Shown one piece after another: positions 1 to 8,454 of a stretch of DNA of 25,408 nt; position 1 is the stretch's first letter; every line of letters begins with the position of its first letter. Under the pieces are notes generated by a model. It made no database searches and was not told the origin of the DNA. It saw only the letters and a program-made list of their open reading frames with translations. The translations under genes were made by a program, and so were the position numbers. The stretch comes from JAPHTQ01 sp046484535 (GTDB lineage: Bacteria; Pseudomonadota; Gammaproteobacteria; Thiohalomonadales; Thiohalomonadaceae), in contig JAWOIT010000119.1 in assembly GCA_046484535.1 (NCBI GenBank), forward strand, positions 1-25,408, written 5' to 3'.

Positions 1-621
1 GTATCCGCGCTGCTGGGTCGTATGCCCTCCGCGGTAGGTTATCAGCCGACCCTGGCCGAGGAGATGGGTGCCCTGCAGGAGCGTATCACCTCCACCAAAA
101 CCGGCTCCATCACCTCCATCCAGGCGGTATACGTACCGGCGGACGACCTGACTGACCCGTCCCCGGCCACCACCTTCGCCCACCTGGACGCCACCGTGGT
201 ACTGTCCCGTCAGATCGCCGAGCTGGGTATCTACCCCGCCGTGGATCCGCTGGACTCCACCAGCCGTCAGCTGGACCCGCTGGTTGTGGGTAACGTGCAC
301 TACGACACGGCCCGTGCGGTACAGGGCACGCTGCAGCGCTACAAGGAGCTGCGTGACATCATCGCCATTCTGGGTATGGATGAGTTGTCGGAAGACGACA
401 AGCAAACCGTATCCCGTGCGCGTAAGATTCAGCGCTTCCTCTCCCAGCCGTTCTTCGTGGCCGAGGTATTCACCGGTGCTCCCGGTAAGTACGTCTCCCT
501 CAAGGACACCATCGCAGGGTTCAAAGGCATCGTAAACGGTGAGTACGACGACCTGCCGGAGCAGGCCTTCTACATGGTCGGTACCATCGACGAAGCCGTT
601 GAGAAGGCAAAATCCCTGTAA
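1..621 (+). CDS. atpD: ATP synthase F1 subunit beta, C-terminal part (5' end outside window)
   Basis: This is the last 206 residues of the catalytic beta subunit of the F1Fo ATP synthase, which makes ATP at the inner membrane using the proton (or sodium) gradient. The reading frame is open from base 1, so the gene starts upstream; the full family length is about 460 residues. The visible part begins with the ALLGRMPSAVGYQPTL segment. It then carries the nucleotide-binding stretch YVPADDLTDPSPATTFAHLD, and the C-terminal helical domain has the DELSEDDK segment (DELSEED in E. coli), the catch loop that touches subunit gamma. The Walker A and B motifs lie outside the window. The codon choice is strongly biased (CTG, CGT, GGT), as expected for a highly expressed gene. 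atpC follows after 25 bp, so this is the end of the atp operon. Confidence 0.98.
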   Translation, partial: VSALLGRMPSAVGYQPTLAEEMGALQERITSTKTGSITSIQAVYVPADDLTDPSPATTFAHLDATVVLSRQIAELGIYPAVDPLDSTSRQLDPLVVGNVHYDTARAVQGTLQRYKELRDIIAILGMDELSEDDKQTVSRARKIQRFLSQPFFVAEVFTGAPGKYVSLKDTIAGFKGIVNGEYDDLPEQAFYMVGTIDEAVEKAKSL

Positions 622-646
622 TTAAACCCAAAACGGGGATAAGCTT

Positions 647-1072
647 ATGGCTATGACAATGCATGTGAACATCGTCAGCGCTGAGGCGGAGATCTTCTCC
701 GGCACGTGCGAACAGTGCTTCGCACCTGCCATCATGGGTGAGGTGGGGATTTATCCCCGCCATACCCAGATGCTGACTCCGCTCAAGCCCGGCGAGATCC
801 GTGTGGTGAAGGAAGGCGGCGACGAGGAGTTCTACTTCGTCTCCGGCGGTATGCTCGAGGTGCAGCCCCACGTGGTGACTGTGCTGGCCGATACCGCGGT
901 CCGCGCCAAGGATCTCGACGAGGCCCAGGCCATTGAAGCCAAGAAGCGTGCCGAACAGGCGTTGAAAGATCGCCAAGGCGATATGGACTACGCCCGTGCG
1001 GAGGCTGAATTGGCCGAGGCCGTGGCCCAGCTGCAGACCATCCAGCGTATGCGCAAGAAGTACGGTGGTTAG
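647..1072 (+). CDS. atpC: ATP synthase F1 subunit epsilon
   Basis: Epsilon subunit (141 residues, close to the 139 of E. coli) of the F1 central stalk; it couples rotor to catalytic head and can inhibit ATP hydrolysis. The N-terminal beta-sandwich (about residues 1-85) opens with MAMTMHVNIVSAE, closely matching E. coli MAMTYHLDVVSAE. This supports the ATG at 647 rather than the in-frame ATG at 653. The C-terminal part (about 88-140) is the two-helix inhibitory domain rich in Ala, Glu and Lys. A GGGGA Shine-Dalgarno-like sequence lies 8 bp upstream. It is the last gene of the atp operon and is followed by a clear intrinsic terminator at 1126-1154. Confidence 0.97.
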   Translation: MAMTMHVNIVSAEAEIFSGTCEQCFAPAIMGEVGIYPRHTQMLTPLKPGEIRVVKEGGDEEFYFVSGGMLEVQPHVVTVLADTAVRAKDLDEAQAIEAKKRAEQALKDRQGDMDYARAEAELAEAVAQLQTIQRMRKKYGG

Positions 1073-1125
1073 CGGTCCTAATGCTTCTGACGGTGCCTGT
1101 GTCAACAGGTAAAAGATGAGACGGG

Positions 1126-1154
1126 AAAAGGGCAGTGTTACACTGCCCTTTTTT
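1126..1154 (+). terminator. Rho-independent terminator of the atp operon
   Basis: A perfect 8-bp GC-rich stem (GGGCAGTG at 1130-1137, CACTGCCC at 1141-1148) with a 3-nt loop is followed directly by six T residues. Four A residues precede the stem and pair with the T run, extending it to 12 bp. It lies 53 bp after the atpC stop and separates the atp operon from glmU. The A/T flanks mean it could also act on the opposite strand, but no reverse gene ends here. Confidence 0.93.
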
Positions 1155-1204
1155 CGTTTGCAGCCAAGGCTGGATTTAGATGCTGCATTGATAAATGGTA
1201 ATCC

Positions 1205-1324
1205 ACCGCAAAGGCGCAAAGGCGCAAAGAAAAGCAGTGAACTACAGGCGCTGGTGACGAGGTGTATAAGGTCACACTGTTCTTACGGTTGAACGATCTC
1301 TTTGCGTCTTAGCGCCTTTGCGGT
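1205..1324. repeat. Intergenic inverted repeat, copy A (8-bp CGCAAAGR units)
   Basis: The left arm (1205-1230) and the reverse complement of the right arm (1299-1324) match at 24 of 26 positions. Both start ACCGC and are built of three 8-bp units of the form CGCAAAGG / CGCAAAGA. The loop is 68 bp. The right arm ends 20 bp before the glmU start. Related elements occur at 21084-21247, 22369-22555 and 24979-25057. No ORF or transposase is present. A weak TATAAG -10-like box lies in the loop at 1265-1270 without a convincing -35. Apart from the terminator and this element I see nothing in the 1073-1344 gap. Confidence 0.88.
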
Positions 1325-1344
1325 AAAAGTGGTTTTTAATCGAA

Positions 1345-2715
1345 ATGGCTATGTCACTAGAAATCATCATCCTCGCCGCAGGTAAAGGGACGCGAATGCG
1401 CTCCTCCATGCCCAAGGTATTGCATCCCATTGCCGGCAGGCCGATGCTGGCGCATGTCATTGATACAGCAAGAAAACTTGCACCCCGAGCCATTCATGTG
1501 GTTTACGGGCACGGGGGTGAGCAGGTCAAGAAGGCGATAGCCGATGAGTCGTTGATTTGGGTTGAACAGGAGAAGCAGCTCGGTACCGGTCATGCGGTTG
1601 ATCAGGCCATGCCGCAGGTCGAGGATGAATCGACGGTGTTGGTGCTGTACGGCGATGTGCCTTTAATTACTGATAAGACACTCAGCCACTTGCTCGCCAA
1701 CGTCAATGACGGGATCGCGCTGTTGACCGTGATGCTGGACGATGCCCACGGTTATGGGAGGATAGTTCGTGATGAGCGTGGCAGGGTGATCGCCAACGTT
1801 GAGCAGAAGGACGCCAGTGAAGCTCAACTGCAGATACGCGAAGGCAATACCGGAATTATGGCCTGTAATGGGAGACAATTGCGTGGATGGCTCGAAAGGC
1901 TGGATAACGACAATGCTCAGGGTGAGTATTATCTGACGGATGTGATCGCCCTTGCCGAGAAAGAGGGCAGGGAGGTTGTCGGGATCCGGGCCGATTCGGC
2001 GGCCGAGGTATCCGGCGTCAATGATCGGGTCCAACTTGCCGGCTTGGAGAGGGAGTATCAGCACCACTGTGCCGAACAGTTGATGCGAATGGGCACTACG
2101 ATAATCGATCCCGCGCGTTTTGATCTTCGTGGCGAGGTTACAGCAGGGCCGGATTGTGAGATCGATGTGGGCTGTCTGTTTGAGGGTAGGGTCGAGCTGG
2201 GTGAGCGCGTTCGAATCGGCGCCAACTGTGTGCTTCGCAATGTTAAGATTGAAGACGATGTCGTTATCGAGCCGATGAGCATCATTGAGGATGCCGAAAT
2301 CGGCAGTCACTGCCATATCGGCCCCTTTGCCCGGATTCGTCCGGGAAGCCGTTTGGCGGAGAAAGCCAAAATCGGCAATTTCGTCGAAATAAAGAATAGT
2401 GAAATCGGCACCGGCTCGAAGGTCAATCATCTCACTTATATCGGTGATGCCGCGATGGGTGAGGGTGTGAATATCGGAGCCGGAACGATCACCGCCAATT
2501 ACGACGGCGCCAATAAGCACCGCACCGTTATCGGCGATAACGCTTCGACCGGCTCCAATAGCGTGCTGGTGGCACCGGTTAGTGTAGGTAAAGGGGCGAC
2601 ACTGGGTGCGGCGACCGTGTTGCGCAAAGATGCACCCGAGGGTGAGCTGACGCTTACCGTGACCAAACAGAAGAGTATTCCCGGTTGGAAACGGCCGGTT
2701 AAGCAACAAAAATAG
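1345..2715 (+). CDS. glmU: Bifunctional N-acetylglucosamine-1-P uridyltransferase / glucosamine-1-P acetyltransferase
   Basis: GlmU makes UDP-GlcNAc in two steps: acetylation of GlcN-1-P with acetyl-CoA by the C-terminal domain, then uridylyl transfer from UTP by the N-terminal domain. The product feeds peptidoglycan and LPS synthesis. Length is 456 residues, as in E. coli. The N-terminal nucleotidyltransferase domain (about 5-230) shows the LAAGKGTRM signature at 10-18, and YGDVPL contains Asp104 (E. coli Asp105), which binds Mg. From about residue 250 the protein is a left-handed beta-helix of hexapeptide repeats; HLTYIGDA carries His362 (E. coli His363, the acetyltransferase base), followed by NIGAGTITANYDG. 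An in-frame stop at 1324-1326 limits the start to ATG 1345 or ATG 1351; 1345 is preferred by comparison with relatives. No clear Shine-Dalgarno sequence precedes it. glmS follows after 12 bp. Confidence 0.98.
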   Translation: MAMSLEIIILAAGKGTRMRSSMPKVLHPIAGRPMLAHVIDTARKLAPRAIHVVYGHGGEQVKKAIADESLIWVEQEKQLGTGHAVDQAMPQVEDESTVLVLYGDVPLITDKTLSHLLANVNDGIALLTVMLDDAHGYGRIVRDERGRVIANVEQKDASEAQLQIREGNTGIMACNGRQLRGWLERLDNDNAQGEYYLTDVIALAEKEGREVVGIRADSAAEVSGVNDRVQLAGLEREYQHHCAEQLMRMGTTIIDPARFDLRGEVTAGPDCEIDVGCLFEGRVELGERVRIGANCVLRNVKIEDDVVIEPMSIIEDAEIGSHCHIGPFARIRPGSRLAEKAKIGNFVEIKNSEIGTGSKVNHLTYIGDAAMGEGVNIGAGTITANYDGANKHRTVIGDNASTGSNSVLVAPVSVGKGATLGAATVLRKDAPEGELTLTVTKQKSIPGWKRPVKQQK

Positions 2716-2727
2716 CAGGAATTTACT

Positions 2728-4560
2728 ATGTGCGGCATTGTCGGTGCGATAGCGGAACGTGACGTGGTCCCAATACTTTTGGAGGGGTTGAGACGATTGG
2801 AGTACCGGGGCTATGACTCGGCGGGTATAGCCGTGGTGGACGACGGGACCTGCCTGGACCGTGAACGTATTCTCGGTAAGGTGCAGACACTGGCCGATGC
2901 CCTGAAGCAGCGACCATTGAAAGGACAGATGGGCATCGCCCATACCCGTTGGGCAACCCATGGAAAACCGTCAGAAAAGAACGCCCATCCTCATATCTGT
3001 AAAAAAGGGGTGGCGGTTGTTCATAACGGCATTATCGAAAATCATGAAACACTGAAAGAAAAGCAGCTCAAGCAGGGCTATGAGTTCACCTCTGAAACGG
3101 ATACTGAGGTGGTGGTTCACCAGATTCATAACCATTACGACACTACGAAAAACCTACTTCAGGCGACCCGGGCTACCCTGGTTGAATTGGAAGGGGCATA
3201 TGCCCTGGGCGTAATTAGCAATAGTGAGCCGGGCAAGATGATTGCCGCGCGACGCGGCAGCCCACTGGTGATTGGTTTGGGTATCGGTGAAAACTTTATC
3301 GCTTCCGATGTCGCCGCCCTGCTACCGGTCACGCGCCGATTTATCTTCCTTGAGGACGGTGATGTCGCAGAGATCACCCGAGAGGTGATCACCATTTATG
3401 ATGTGGACGGTGAACGGGTAGAGCGTGAAGTTGTCGAGTCGACGCTGACGGCAGAGGCCACCGAGCGCGGGAAGTATCGCCACTATATGCTCAAGGAAAT
3501 CCATGAGCAGCCCCGGGCGATTGCGGAGACACTTGAAGGTAGGCTCGATGGCGGGAAGGTGCTTGAGGCGAGTTTCGGACCCGGGGCGAGTGAGATATTC
3601 GACCGCATCAAGTCGGTACAGATTATCGCCTGCGGAACTTCATACCACGCCGGCATGGTGGCGCGTAACTGGTTTGAAGGGGTTGCCGGTGTGCCGTGCC
3701 GTGTCGAAGTGGCAAGCGAGTTCCGTTACCGTCACCCCGTACCCGATCCGGATGCGCTGACCGTGGTGATCTCCCAGTCGGGCGAGACCGCCGATACCCT
3801 GGCCGCCCTGCGTGCCACCAAGGAGTGGGGCTACGGCCCTTCGGTGGCCATTTGCAATGTCCCGGAAAGCTCTCTTTCGCGCGAAGCGGATTTAACCCTG
3901 ATGACCCGGGCGGGTCCTGAAATCGGAGTGGCGTCGACCAAGGCCTTTACCACGCAGCTGGTGGCGTTATTGATGCTGGTCACGGCCATCGGCCGTCGGC
4001 ACAGGATTGATGCAAAGCGCGAGGCGTTGATTGTGGAGCAGTTGGAAGCATTGCCCCGACATGTGGAACAGGTGCTTGCGCTCGATGATCAAATATACAA
4101 GCTTTCTGAACAGTTTGTGGACAAGCACCATGCGCTCTTTCTCGGACGTGGCGTGCAATATCCGGTGGCGATGGAGGGGGCGTTGAAGCTCAAGGAGATC
4201 TCTTATATTCATGCCGAGGCGTACCCGGCAGGGGAACTGAAACACGGCCCGCTGGCGTTGGTGGATGAAGAAATGCCCGTGATTGCGGTTGCCCCTAACG
4301 ATGAGTTGCTGGAGAAGCTGAAATCGAACCTTGAAGAGGTGAACGCAAGGGGCGGTGAGTTATACGTTTTTGCGGATCATGCGGCGGGTATGTATAGCGG
4401 TGAGCGCTTCCATGTGCTTGAGGTCCCTCCCGGCGGAGGTCATGTGGCGCCGATTATCTTTACGGTACCGCTGCAGCTTCTCGCTTACCACGTGGCGGTA
4501 TTGAAGGGGACCGATGTGGATCAGCCGAGAAACCTGGCCAAATCGGTCACAGTGGAGTGA
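2728..4560 (+). CDS. glmS: Glutamine--fructose-6-phosphate aminotransferase (isomerizing)
   Basis: GlmS converts fructose-6-P and glutamine into glucosamine-6-P and glutamate, the committed step of amino sugar synthesis. It has 610 residues against 609 in E. coli. The start MCGIVGA puts the nucleophilic cysteine directly after the initiator Met, as required for a class II (Ntn-type) glutaminase domain (about 1-240). Two SIS sugar-isomerase domains follow: one with IIACGTSYHAG and SQSGETADT (about 290-430), and one with LGRGVQYPVAMEGALKLKEI (about 460-600). The C-terminal tail DQPRNLAKSVTVE is as in E. coli and includes the catalytic Lys. AGGA lies 7 bp before the ATG, and the 12-bp gap from glmU indicates co-transcription. 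I saw no glmS ribozyme, which is normal for proteobacteria. The stop codon lies one base from the stop of the converging gene. Confidence 0.98.
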   Translation: MCGIVGAIAERDVVPILLEGLRRLEYRGYDSAGIAVVDDGTCLDRERILGKVQTLADALKQRPLKGQMGIAHTRWATHGKPSEKNAHPHICKKGVAVVHNGIIENHETLKEKQLKQGYEFTSETDTEVVVHQIHNHYDTTKNLLQATRATLVELEGAYALGVISNSEPGKMIAARRGSPLVIGLGIGENFIASDVAALLPVTRRFIFLEDGDVAEITREVITIYDVDGERVEREVVESTLTAEATERGKYRHYMLKEIHEQPRAIAETLEGRLDGGKVLEASFGPGASEIFDRIKSVQIIACGTSYHAGMVARNWFEGVAGVPCRVEVASEFRYRHPVPDPDALTVVISQSGETADTLAALRATKEWGYGPSVAICNVPESSLSREADLTLMTRAGPEIGVASTKAFTTQLVALLMLVTAIGRRHRIDAKREALIVEQLEALPRHVEQVLALDDQIYKLSEQFVDKHHALFLGRGVQYPVAMEGALKLKEISYIHAEAYPAGELKHGPLALVDEEMPVIAVAPNDELLEKLKSNLEEVNARGGELYVFADHAAGMYSGERFHVLEVPPGGGHVAPIIFTVPLQLLAYHVAVLKGTDVDQPRNLAKSVTVE

Positions 4561-4561
4561 G

Positions 4562-4876
4562 TCAGACCTGGTCCAGGCGCTTGAGAAAGACGTTCATCTC
4601 CTTGACCGCCTGGATATCTCCCTTCTTCTCCGCTGCTTTAATTCCGTTCTGCAGGGCCACTCTGGCCTTGCCCGTGTCTTTGCATTCTATAAAGGACTTA
4701 CCCAGCAACTTCCAGGCGGCCGAATAGCCCGGATCGTGTGTGACCGCCTGTTCAAGATGAGTAATGGCGCTATGGTAATCGTGTTGCTGAAAGTAGGCAT
4801 TGCCCAGGCCGAAACGCAGCATGGCGTTATCTTCACCCTTGTATAGCATTTTTTCGAGGTTGCCTATGATGCTCAT
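4562..4876 (-). CDS. Small tetratricopeptide-repeat protein
   Basis: The protein has 104 residues, starting MSIIGNLEKMLYKGEDNAM. Residues about 19-85 form two TPR-like helical hairpins, with the typical pattern GNAYFQQHDYHSAITHLEQA and LGKSFIECKDTGKARVALQ. It has no signal peptide, so it is predicted to be a cytoplasmic protein-protein interaction module. Its partner cannot be told from sequence. It ends 1 bp from the glmS stop in a tail-to-tail arrangement and begins about 40 bp after the end of the methyltransferase gene on the same strand, so the two could share a transcript. The start is uncertain: an ATG two codons upstream (4882) is equally possible, and neither has a good Shine-Dalgarno sequence. 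The frame stays open further upstream, but that part overlaps the methyltransferase and looks non-coding. Confidence 0.8.
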   Translation of the reverse strand: MSIIGNLEKMLYKGEDNAMLRFGLGNAYFQQHDYHSAITHLEQAVTHDPGYSAAWKLLGKSFIECKDTGKARVALQNGIKAAEKKGDIQAVKEMNVFLKRLDQV

Positions 4877-4919
4877 AGGCATTATATGGGGGCGAATGGG
4901 AAGGAAACAAAGAGCCGGA

Positions 4920-5492
4920 CTACGCTTTTTGTGCCACCAGGCAGGCTTCGTTGCCAAAAATGCCTGTCCGGCCTGCCAATACCCCCTCCTCACGGTAGGC
5001 GACAACCTTGAGAGATGAAAACAGGCGAAGGAGTTCGTTGCGCTGCAGAAGATATGCCGGATTGCGGGGACCGATTTGCGGGTTGATACGGTTACTGAGG
5101 AAGGTTTGGTAAAAGAGCAGGCCGCCGGGCCGTAGCGCATCGGTGATCTGCGGGCAGAGCGGACGGTGCAGGAAGCGACAGACGACAATCACATCAAACT
5201 GCTGCGCCTGCGGGGGATTGTTGATAATGTCGCGAATGCCGGTGCCGATGGTCAGACCCGCCGTAGCTGCGGCAGTGGCAAGTCGTTCCATGGCAACCGA
5301 AGAAATATCCCATGCCTCGGTTTCGAGCCCGTGTCGGGCCAGAAACAGCGCGTTGCCGCCTGAGCCGGCGGCCAGATCGAGCGCCTTACCGGCGGCGGGA
5401 AGCAGGTGGGCATTGCTCTGCAGCACCTCACAGGGTTGTGCCGGAGTGTCGGCCATAGACCTGTATCGTTTATCCCAGTGCTCGCTATCCAT
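4920..5492 (-). CDS. Class I SAM-dependent methyltransferase
   Basis: A 190-residue protein with the Rossmann-like methyltransferase fold. Motif I, ALDLAAGSGGNALFLA (residues 37-52), is the S-adenosylmethionine-binding loop. An acidic residue follows at the end of strand beta2 (EAWDIS). QFDVIVVCRFLHRPL and the DALRPGGLLFYQTF segment correspond to the beta4 and post-motif III regions. It resembles the TehB/UbiG-like (Methyltransf_25/11) superfamily, but the substrate cannot be assigned. No signal peptide or membrane segment is seen. It lies 61 bp downstream of trkH on the same strand and is followed by the small TPR gene. The ATG at 5492 is preceded by a weak AGGT. Confidence 0.85.
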   Translation of the reverse strand: MDSEHWDKRYRSMADTPAQPCEVLQSNAHLLPAAGKALDLAAGSGGNALFLARHGLETEAWDISSVAMERLATAAATAGLTIGTGIRDIINNPPQAQQFDVIVVCRFLHRPLCPQITDALRPGGLLFYQTFLSNRINPQIGPRNPAYLLQRNELLRLFSSLKVVAYREEGVLAGRTGIFGNEACLVAQKA

Positions 5493-5553
5493 AAGTTTTA
5501 ATACCTACACAGGCCGTTAACGCAAGATGGGATCAGACTGAAAGAGGCCTTTG

Positions 5554-7008
5554 TCACTTACGCCAGAAGGCCGGGGTTAAGAGCACCAGCAGAGTGAAGA
5601 TCTCCAGCCGCCCAAGCAGCATTGCAAAACAGAGTACCCATTTGGTGAAATCCGGGATGGTGCTGTAATTGAGAGCTACATCCCCCAGACCGGGGCCGAG
5701 GTTGTTCATGGTGGCGGCGACCGCGGAAAAGGCGGTGATTTGATCGAGGCCGGCTACCATTAGCAGCAAAAGAATAATGCTGAAGATGGCTACATAGGTG
5801 GCGAAAAAGCCCCAAACGGAGTTGATGACTTTCTCTGGGAGTGGTTTGCCACCCATCTTGATCGGTATTACAGCATTGGGATGGACCAGGCGTGTAATCT
5901 CGCGCATCCCCTGTTTTAGCAGCAGTAAAAAGCGGATCACTTTCATACCGCCGCCGGTGGAGCCGGCCGAGGCGCCGATGAAGCTTGCGAACAGCAACAG
6001 CACCGGCAGAAAGCCCGGCCAGACAGCGTAATTACTGGTGGTAAAGCCGGTGGTGGTACCGATGGAGACTACCTGGAACACACCGTGCAGCATGGTACGA
6101 CCGAAGTTGTCGAAGGTGGCGTTGATGTGCAGGTAGAAGACGGTAATGAGACTGATGAGCGCAAGGATGGTCAGGTAGGTGCGAAACTCTGCATCGCGTA
6201 GATAGGTTTGGATATTCTTGCTTCGCCAGGCCAGAAAGTGGAGAGCGAAGTTGATGCCCGAGAGAAACATAAAGACGATGGCGATGACCTCGATAAGGGG
6301 CTTATGTTGAAAATACCCCATACTCGCATCGTGCGTGGAAAAGCCGCCGATCGCGACGGTGGAGAAGGCATGACCGATGGCGTCAAAGAAGTTCATACCG
6401 GCAAGCCAGTAGGCGAGCGTGCAGGTGATGGTCAGTCCAAGGTAGATATACCAAAGCGCCTTGGCGGTTTCGGTGATACGCGGTGTGAGCTTATTATCCT
6501 TCATCGGCCCCGGTGTTTCGGCGCGGTATAGCTGCATTCCCCCGATGCCGAGCATCGGTAGAATCGCCACCGCAAGAACGATGATTCCCATCCCGCCGAG
6601 CCACTGCAGTTGTTGCCGGTAATAGAGCAGCGAGTGGGGCAGATGATCGATACCGGTAATGACGGTGGCGCCGGTCGTGGTCAGTCCGGAGATGGATTCG
6701 AAGACCGCATCGGAGATGGATAAATTGGGCTCAGCACCTATTGCGAAGGGCAGGGCGCCGAACAGTCCGAGTACGGTCCAGAACATAACCACGACAACAA
6801 AGCCGTCACGAAGCCGCAATTCGCGCCGGTTGTTTCGTGCGGGTAACCACATGAACAGGCCGGTGACGAGGGTGAGAGCGAAACCCAGTAGAAAGGATAC
6901 ATAAAAGCCGTCCTGATAGAGGAGCGAAACCAGTGCCGGGGGGAACATGGTGGTGCTGAAGAGCATCAGCAACAGACCCAGGATGCGTTGTATAGCGCCT
7001 AGTTGCAT
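5554..7008 (-). CDS. trkH: Trk potassium uptake system, membrane subunit
   Basis: TrkH is the K+-translocating inner-membrane subunit of the Trk system, gated by the cytoplasmic TrkA ring. The 484 residues (E. coli 483) comprise four M1-P-M2 repeats with many hydrophobic helices. The selectivity-filter segments are visible in order: LTTTGATV (Gly113, same number as E. coli), STVAIGGFS, SIGTTTGFTT and TMNNLGPGLG. The cytoplasmic loop has GGMGIIVLAVAILPMLGIGG after the first filter. The stop TGA gives the C-terminus FWRK. It starts 12 bp after the trkA stop, so trkA and trkH form an operon, unlike E. coli where they are unlinked. It is TrkH/TrkG-like rather than KtrB, based on its length and extra N-terminal helices. 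Confidence 0.97.
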   Translation of the reverse strand: MQLGAIQRILGLLLMLFSTTMFPPALVSLLYQDGFYVSFLLGFALTLVTGLFMWLPARNNRRELRLRDGFVVVVMFWTVLGLFGALPFAIGAEPNLSISDAVFESISGLTTTGATVITGIDHLPHSLLYYRQQLQWLGGMGIIVLAVAILPMLGIGGMQLYRAETPGPMKDNKLTPRITETAKALWYIYLGLTITCTLAYWLAGMNFFDAIGHAFSTVAIGGFSTHDASMGYFQHKPLIEVIAIVFMFLSGINFALHFLAWRSKNIQTYLRDAEFRTYLTILALISLITVFYLHINATFDNFGRTMLHGVFQVVSIGTTTGFTTSNYAVWPGFLPVLLLFASFIGASAGSTGGGMKVIRFLLLLKQGMREITRLVHPNAVIPIKMGGKPLPEKVINSVWGFFATYVAIFSIILLLLMVAGLDQITAFSAVAATMNNLGPGLGDVALNYSTIPDFTKWVLCFAMLLGRLEIFTLLVLLTPAFWRK

Positions 7009-7020
7009 GTTAAGAGCGGC

Positions 7021-8394
7021 CTAAAGGAAGGTGACGCCGACCTGAAACAGGCGCTCGACTTCCGGGATGCGTTTTTTGTTCACCACGAATAGCAGCACAT
7101 GGTCTTCAGCCTCGATCACCGTATCGTGGTGGGCGATCAGCACCTCATCGCCTCGAACGATAGCGCCAATAGTCGTACCCTGCGGCAGTTTGATATCTTC
7201 AACGGCGCGGCCGACGACTTTGGAGGAGTATTCATCGCCATGGGCGATGGCCTCAATCGCCTCTGCCGCACCACGTCGCAGGGAGTGAACCATCACAACG
7301 TCACCGCGTCGAACGTGAGCGAGCAGTGAGCCGATGGTGGCCTGGGGCGGAGAGATGGCGATGTCGATATCACCGCTTTGCACCAGATCCACATAGGCCG
7401 CACGGTTGATAAGAGACATCACCTTTTTCGCACCGAGCCGTTTGGCCAGCATGGAGGAGAGAATATTCGCCTCATCGTCATTGGTCAGGGCGCAGAAGAC
7501 ATCGGTGTCTTCGATGTTCTCCTCCAGCAGAAGCTCCTCGTCCGCCGCGTCCCCGTGCAGGACGATGGTTTTATCGAGCTCCTCGGAGATGGTGACAGTG
7601 CGTTGGGCGTTGTGGTCGATGAGCTTGACCTGAAACTGTTGCTCGAGCGCCTTTGCCAGGCGCTTGCCGATGTTTCCGCCGCCGGCGATGATGACCCGTT
7701 TGACCGGCTTATCCAGTTTGCGCAGTTCACTCATCACGGCGCGGATATCCTTGGTGGCGGCGATGAAAAAGACCTCATCATCGGCCTCGATGACGGTATG
7801 GCCCTCGGGGTTGATCGCCTTGCCGCGACGATAGATGGCGGCGACACGTGTTTGGACCCCCGGCATATGATCGCGCAGAGTTCGAAGCTCATGTCCGACC
7901 AGCAGACCCCCGTAGTAGGCCTTTACAGCCACCAATTGAACCCTTCCACCGGAGAAGTCGAGCACCTGCAAGGCGCCGGGATGCTGGATCAGCCGGTAGA
8001 TATAGTCGGTGACCAGTTGTTCCGGGCTGATCATGACATCGATAGGAATGGCGGACTGGCCGAACAGTTCCGGATAAAGCAGATACTCCTGGGCGCGTAC
8101 GCGGGCGATTTTGGTCGGCGTATGATAGAGGGTATAGGCCACCTGGCAGGCGACCATATTGGTCTCGTCGCTATTGGTGACCGCGATAATCATGTCGGCA
8201 TCTTCCGCCCCCGCCCTTTGCAGAACATCCGGATGCGACCCTCTGCCGGCAACCGTGCGCAGGTCGAGTCGGTCCTGCAGTTCCTGCAGCCGTTTGTTAT
8301 CGGTGTCGACGACAGTGATGTCGTTGGCTTCACTGGCGAGGTTGTTTGCCAGAGATGAACCGACTTGGCCGGCACCGAGAATGATTATTTTCAT
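7021..8394 (-). CDS. trkA: Trk potassium uptake system, peripheral NAD-binding subunit
   Basis: TrkA is a peripheral cytoplasmic protein that binds nucleotides and controls K+ flow through TrkH. The 457 residues (E. coli 458) contain two RCK units. The first begins MKIIILGAGQVGSSLA, with the GxGxxG dinucleotide loop at residues 7-12 and the acidic strand end VVDTD. The second Rossmann fold begins near residue 233 with VIIAGGGNIGKRLA. Each is followed by a TrkA-C domain (about 140-215 and 370-450). The ATG at 8394 has no strong Shine-Dalgarno sequence. A TAGAAT -10-like box lies upstream at 8434-8439 on the reverse strand, but its -35 region is poor. In E. coli trkA follows rsmB directly; here DUF4390, ntrY and ntrX lie between them. 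Confidence 0.97.
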   Translation of the reverse strand: MKIIILGAGQVGSSLANNLASEANDITVVDTDNKRLQELQDRLDLRTVAGRGSHPDVLQRAGAEDADMIIAVTNSDETNMVACQVAYTLYHTPTKIARVRAQEYLLYPELFGQSAIPIDVMISPEQLVTDYIYRLIQHPGALQVLDFSGGRVQLVAVKAYYGGLLVGHELRTLRDHMPGVQTRVAAIYRRGKAINPEGHTVIEADDEVFFIAATKDIRAVMSELRKLDKPVKRVIIAGGGNIGKRLAKALEQQFQVKLIDHNAQRTVTISEELDKTIVLHGDAADEELLLEENIEDTDVFCALTNDDEANILSSMLAKRLGAKKVMSLINRAAYVDLVQSGDIDIAISPPQATIGSLLAHVRRGDVVMVHSLRRGAAEAIEAIAHGDEYSSKVVGRAVEDIKLPQGTTIGAIVRGDEVLIAHHDTVIEAEDHVLLFVVNKKRIPEVERLFQVGVTFL

Positions 8395-8454
8395 GGGACG
8401 GATTATTGCCTGTTGACCGCCAAAGGTGTAGTAATTCTAACCCGCTATAACATC

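Noticed and set aside
1081..1119. Tiny reading frame beginning at the ATG just after atpC
   Set aside because: It has about a dozen codons with no good ribosome site and runs toward the terminator; there is no support for it as a gene.
1205..1230. Short tandem units considered as a CRISPR array
   Set aside because: Units are 8 bp without unique spacers, and no cas genes are near.
1663..2961. A 432-codon antisense frame over glmU and the start of glmS
   Set aside because: It crosses two well-supported genes, has low-complexity composition and no family features.
5541..5552. Small palindromic sequence after trkH considered as a terminator
   Set aside because: The stem is short and not followed by a T run on the reverse strand.
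7378..8358. A 326-codon forward frame opposite trkA
   Set aside because: TrkA has full family length and motifs; the opposite frame is a shadow.
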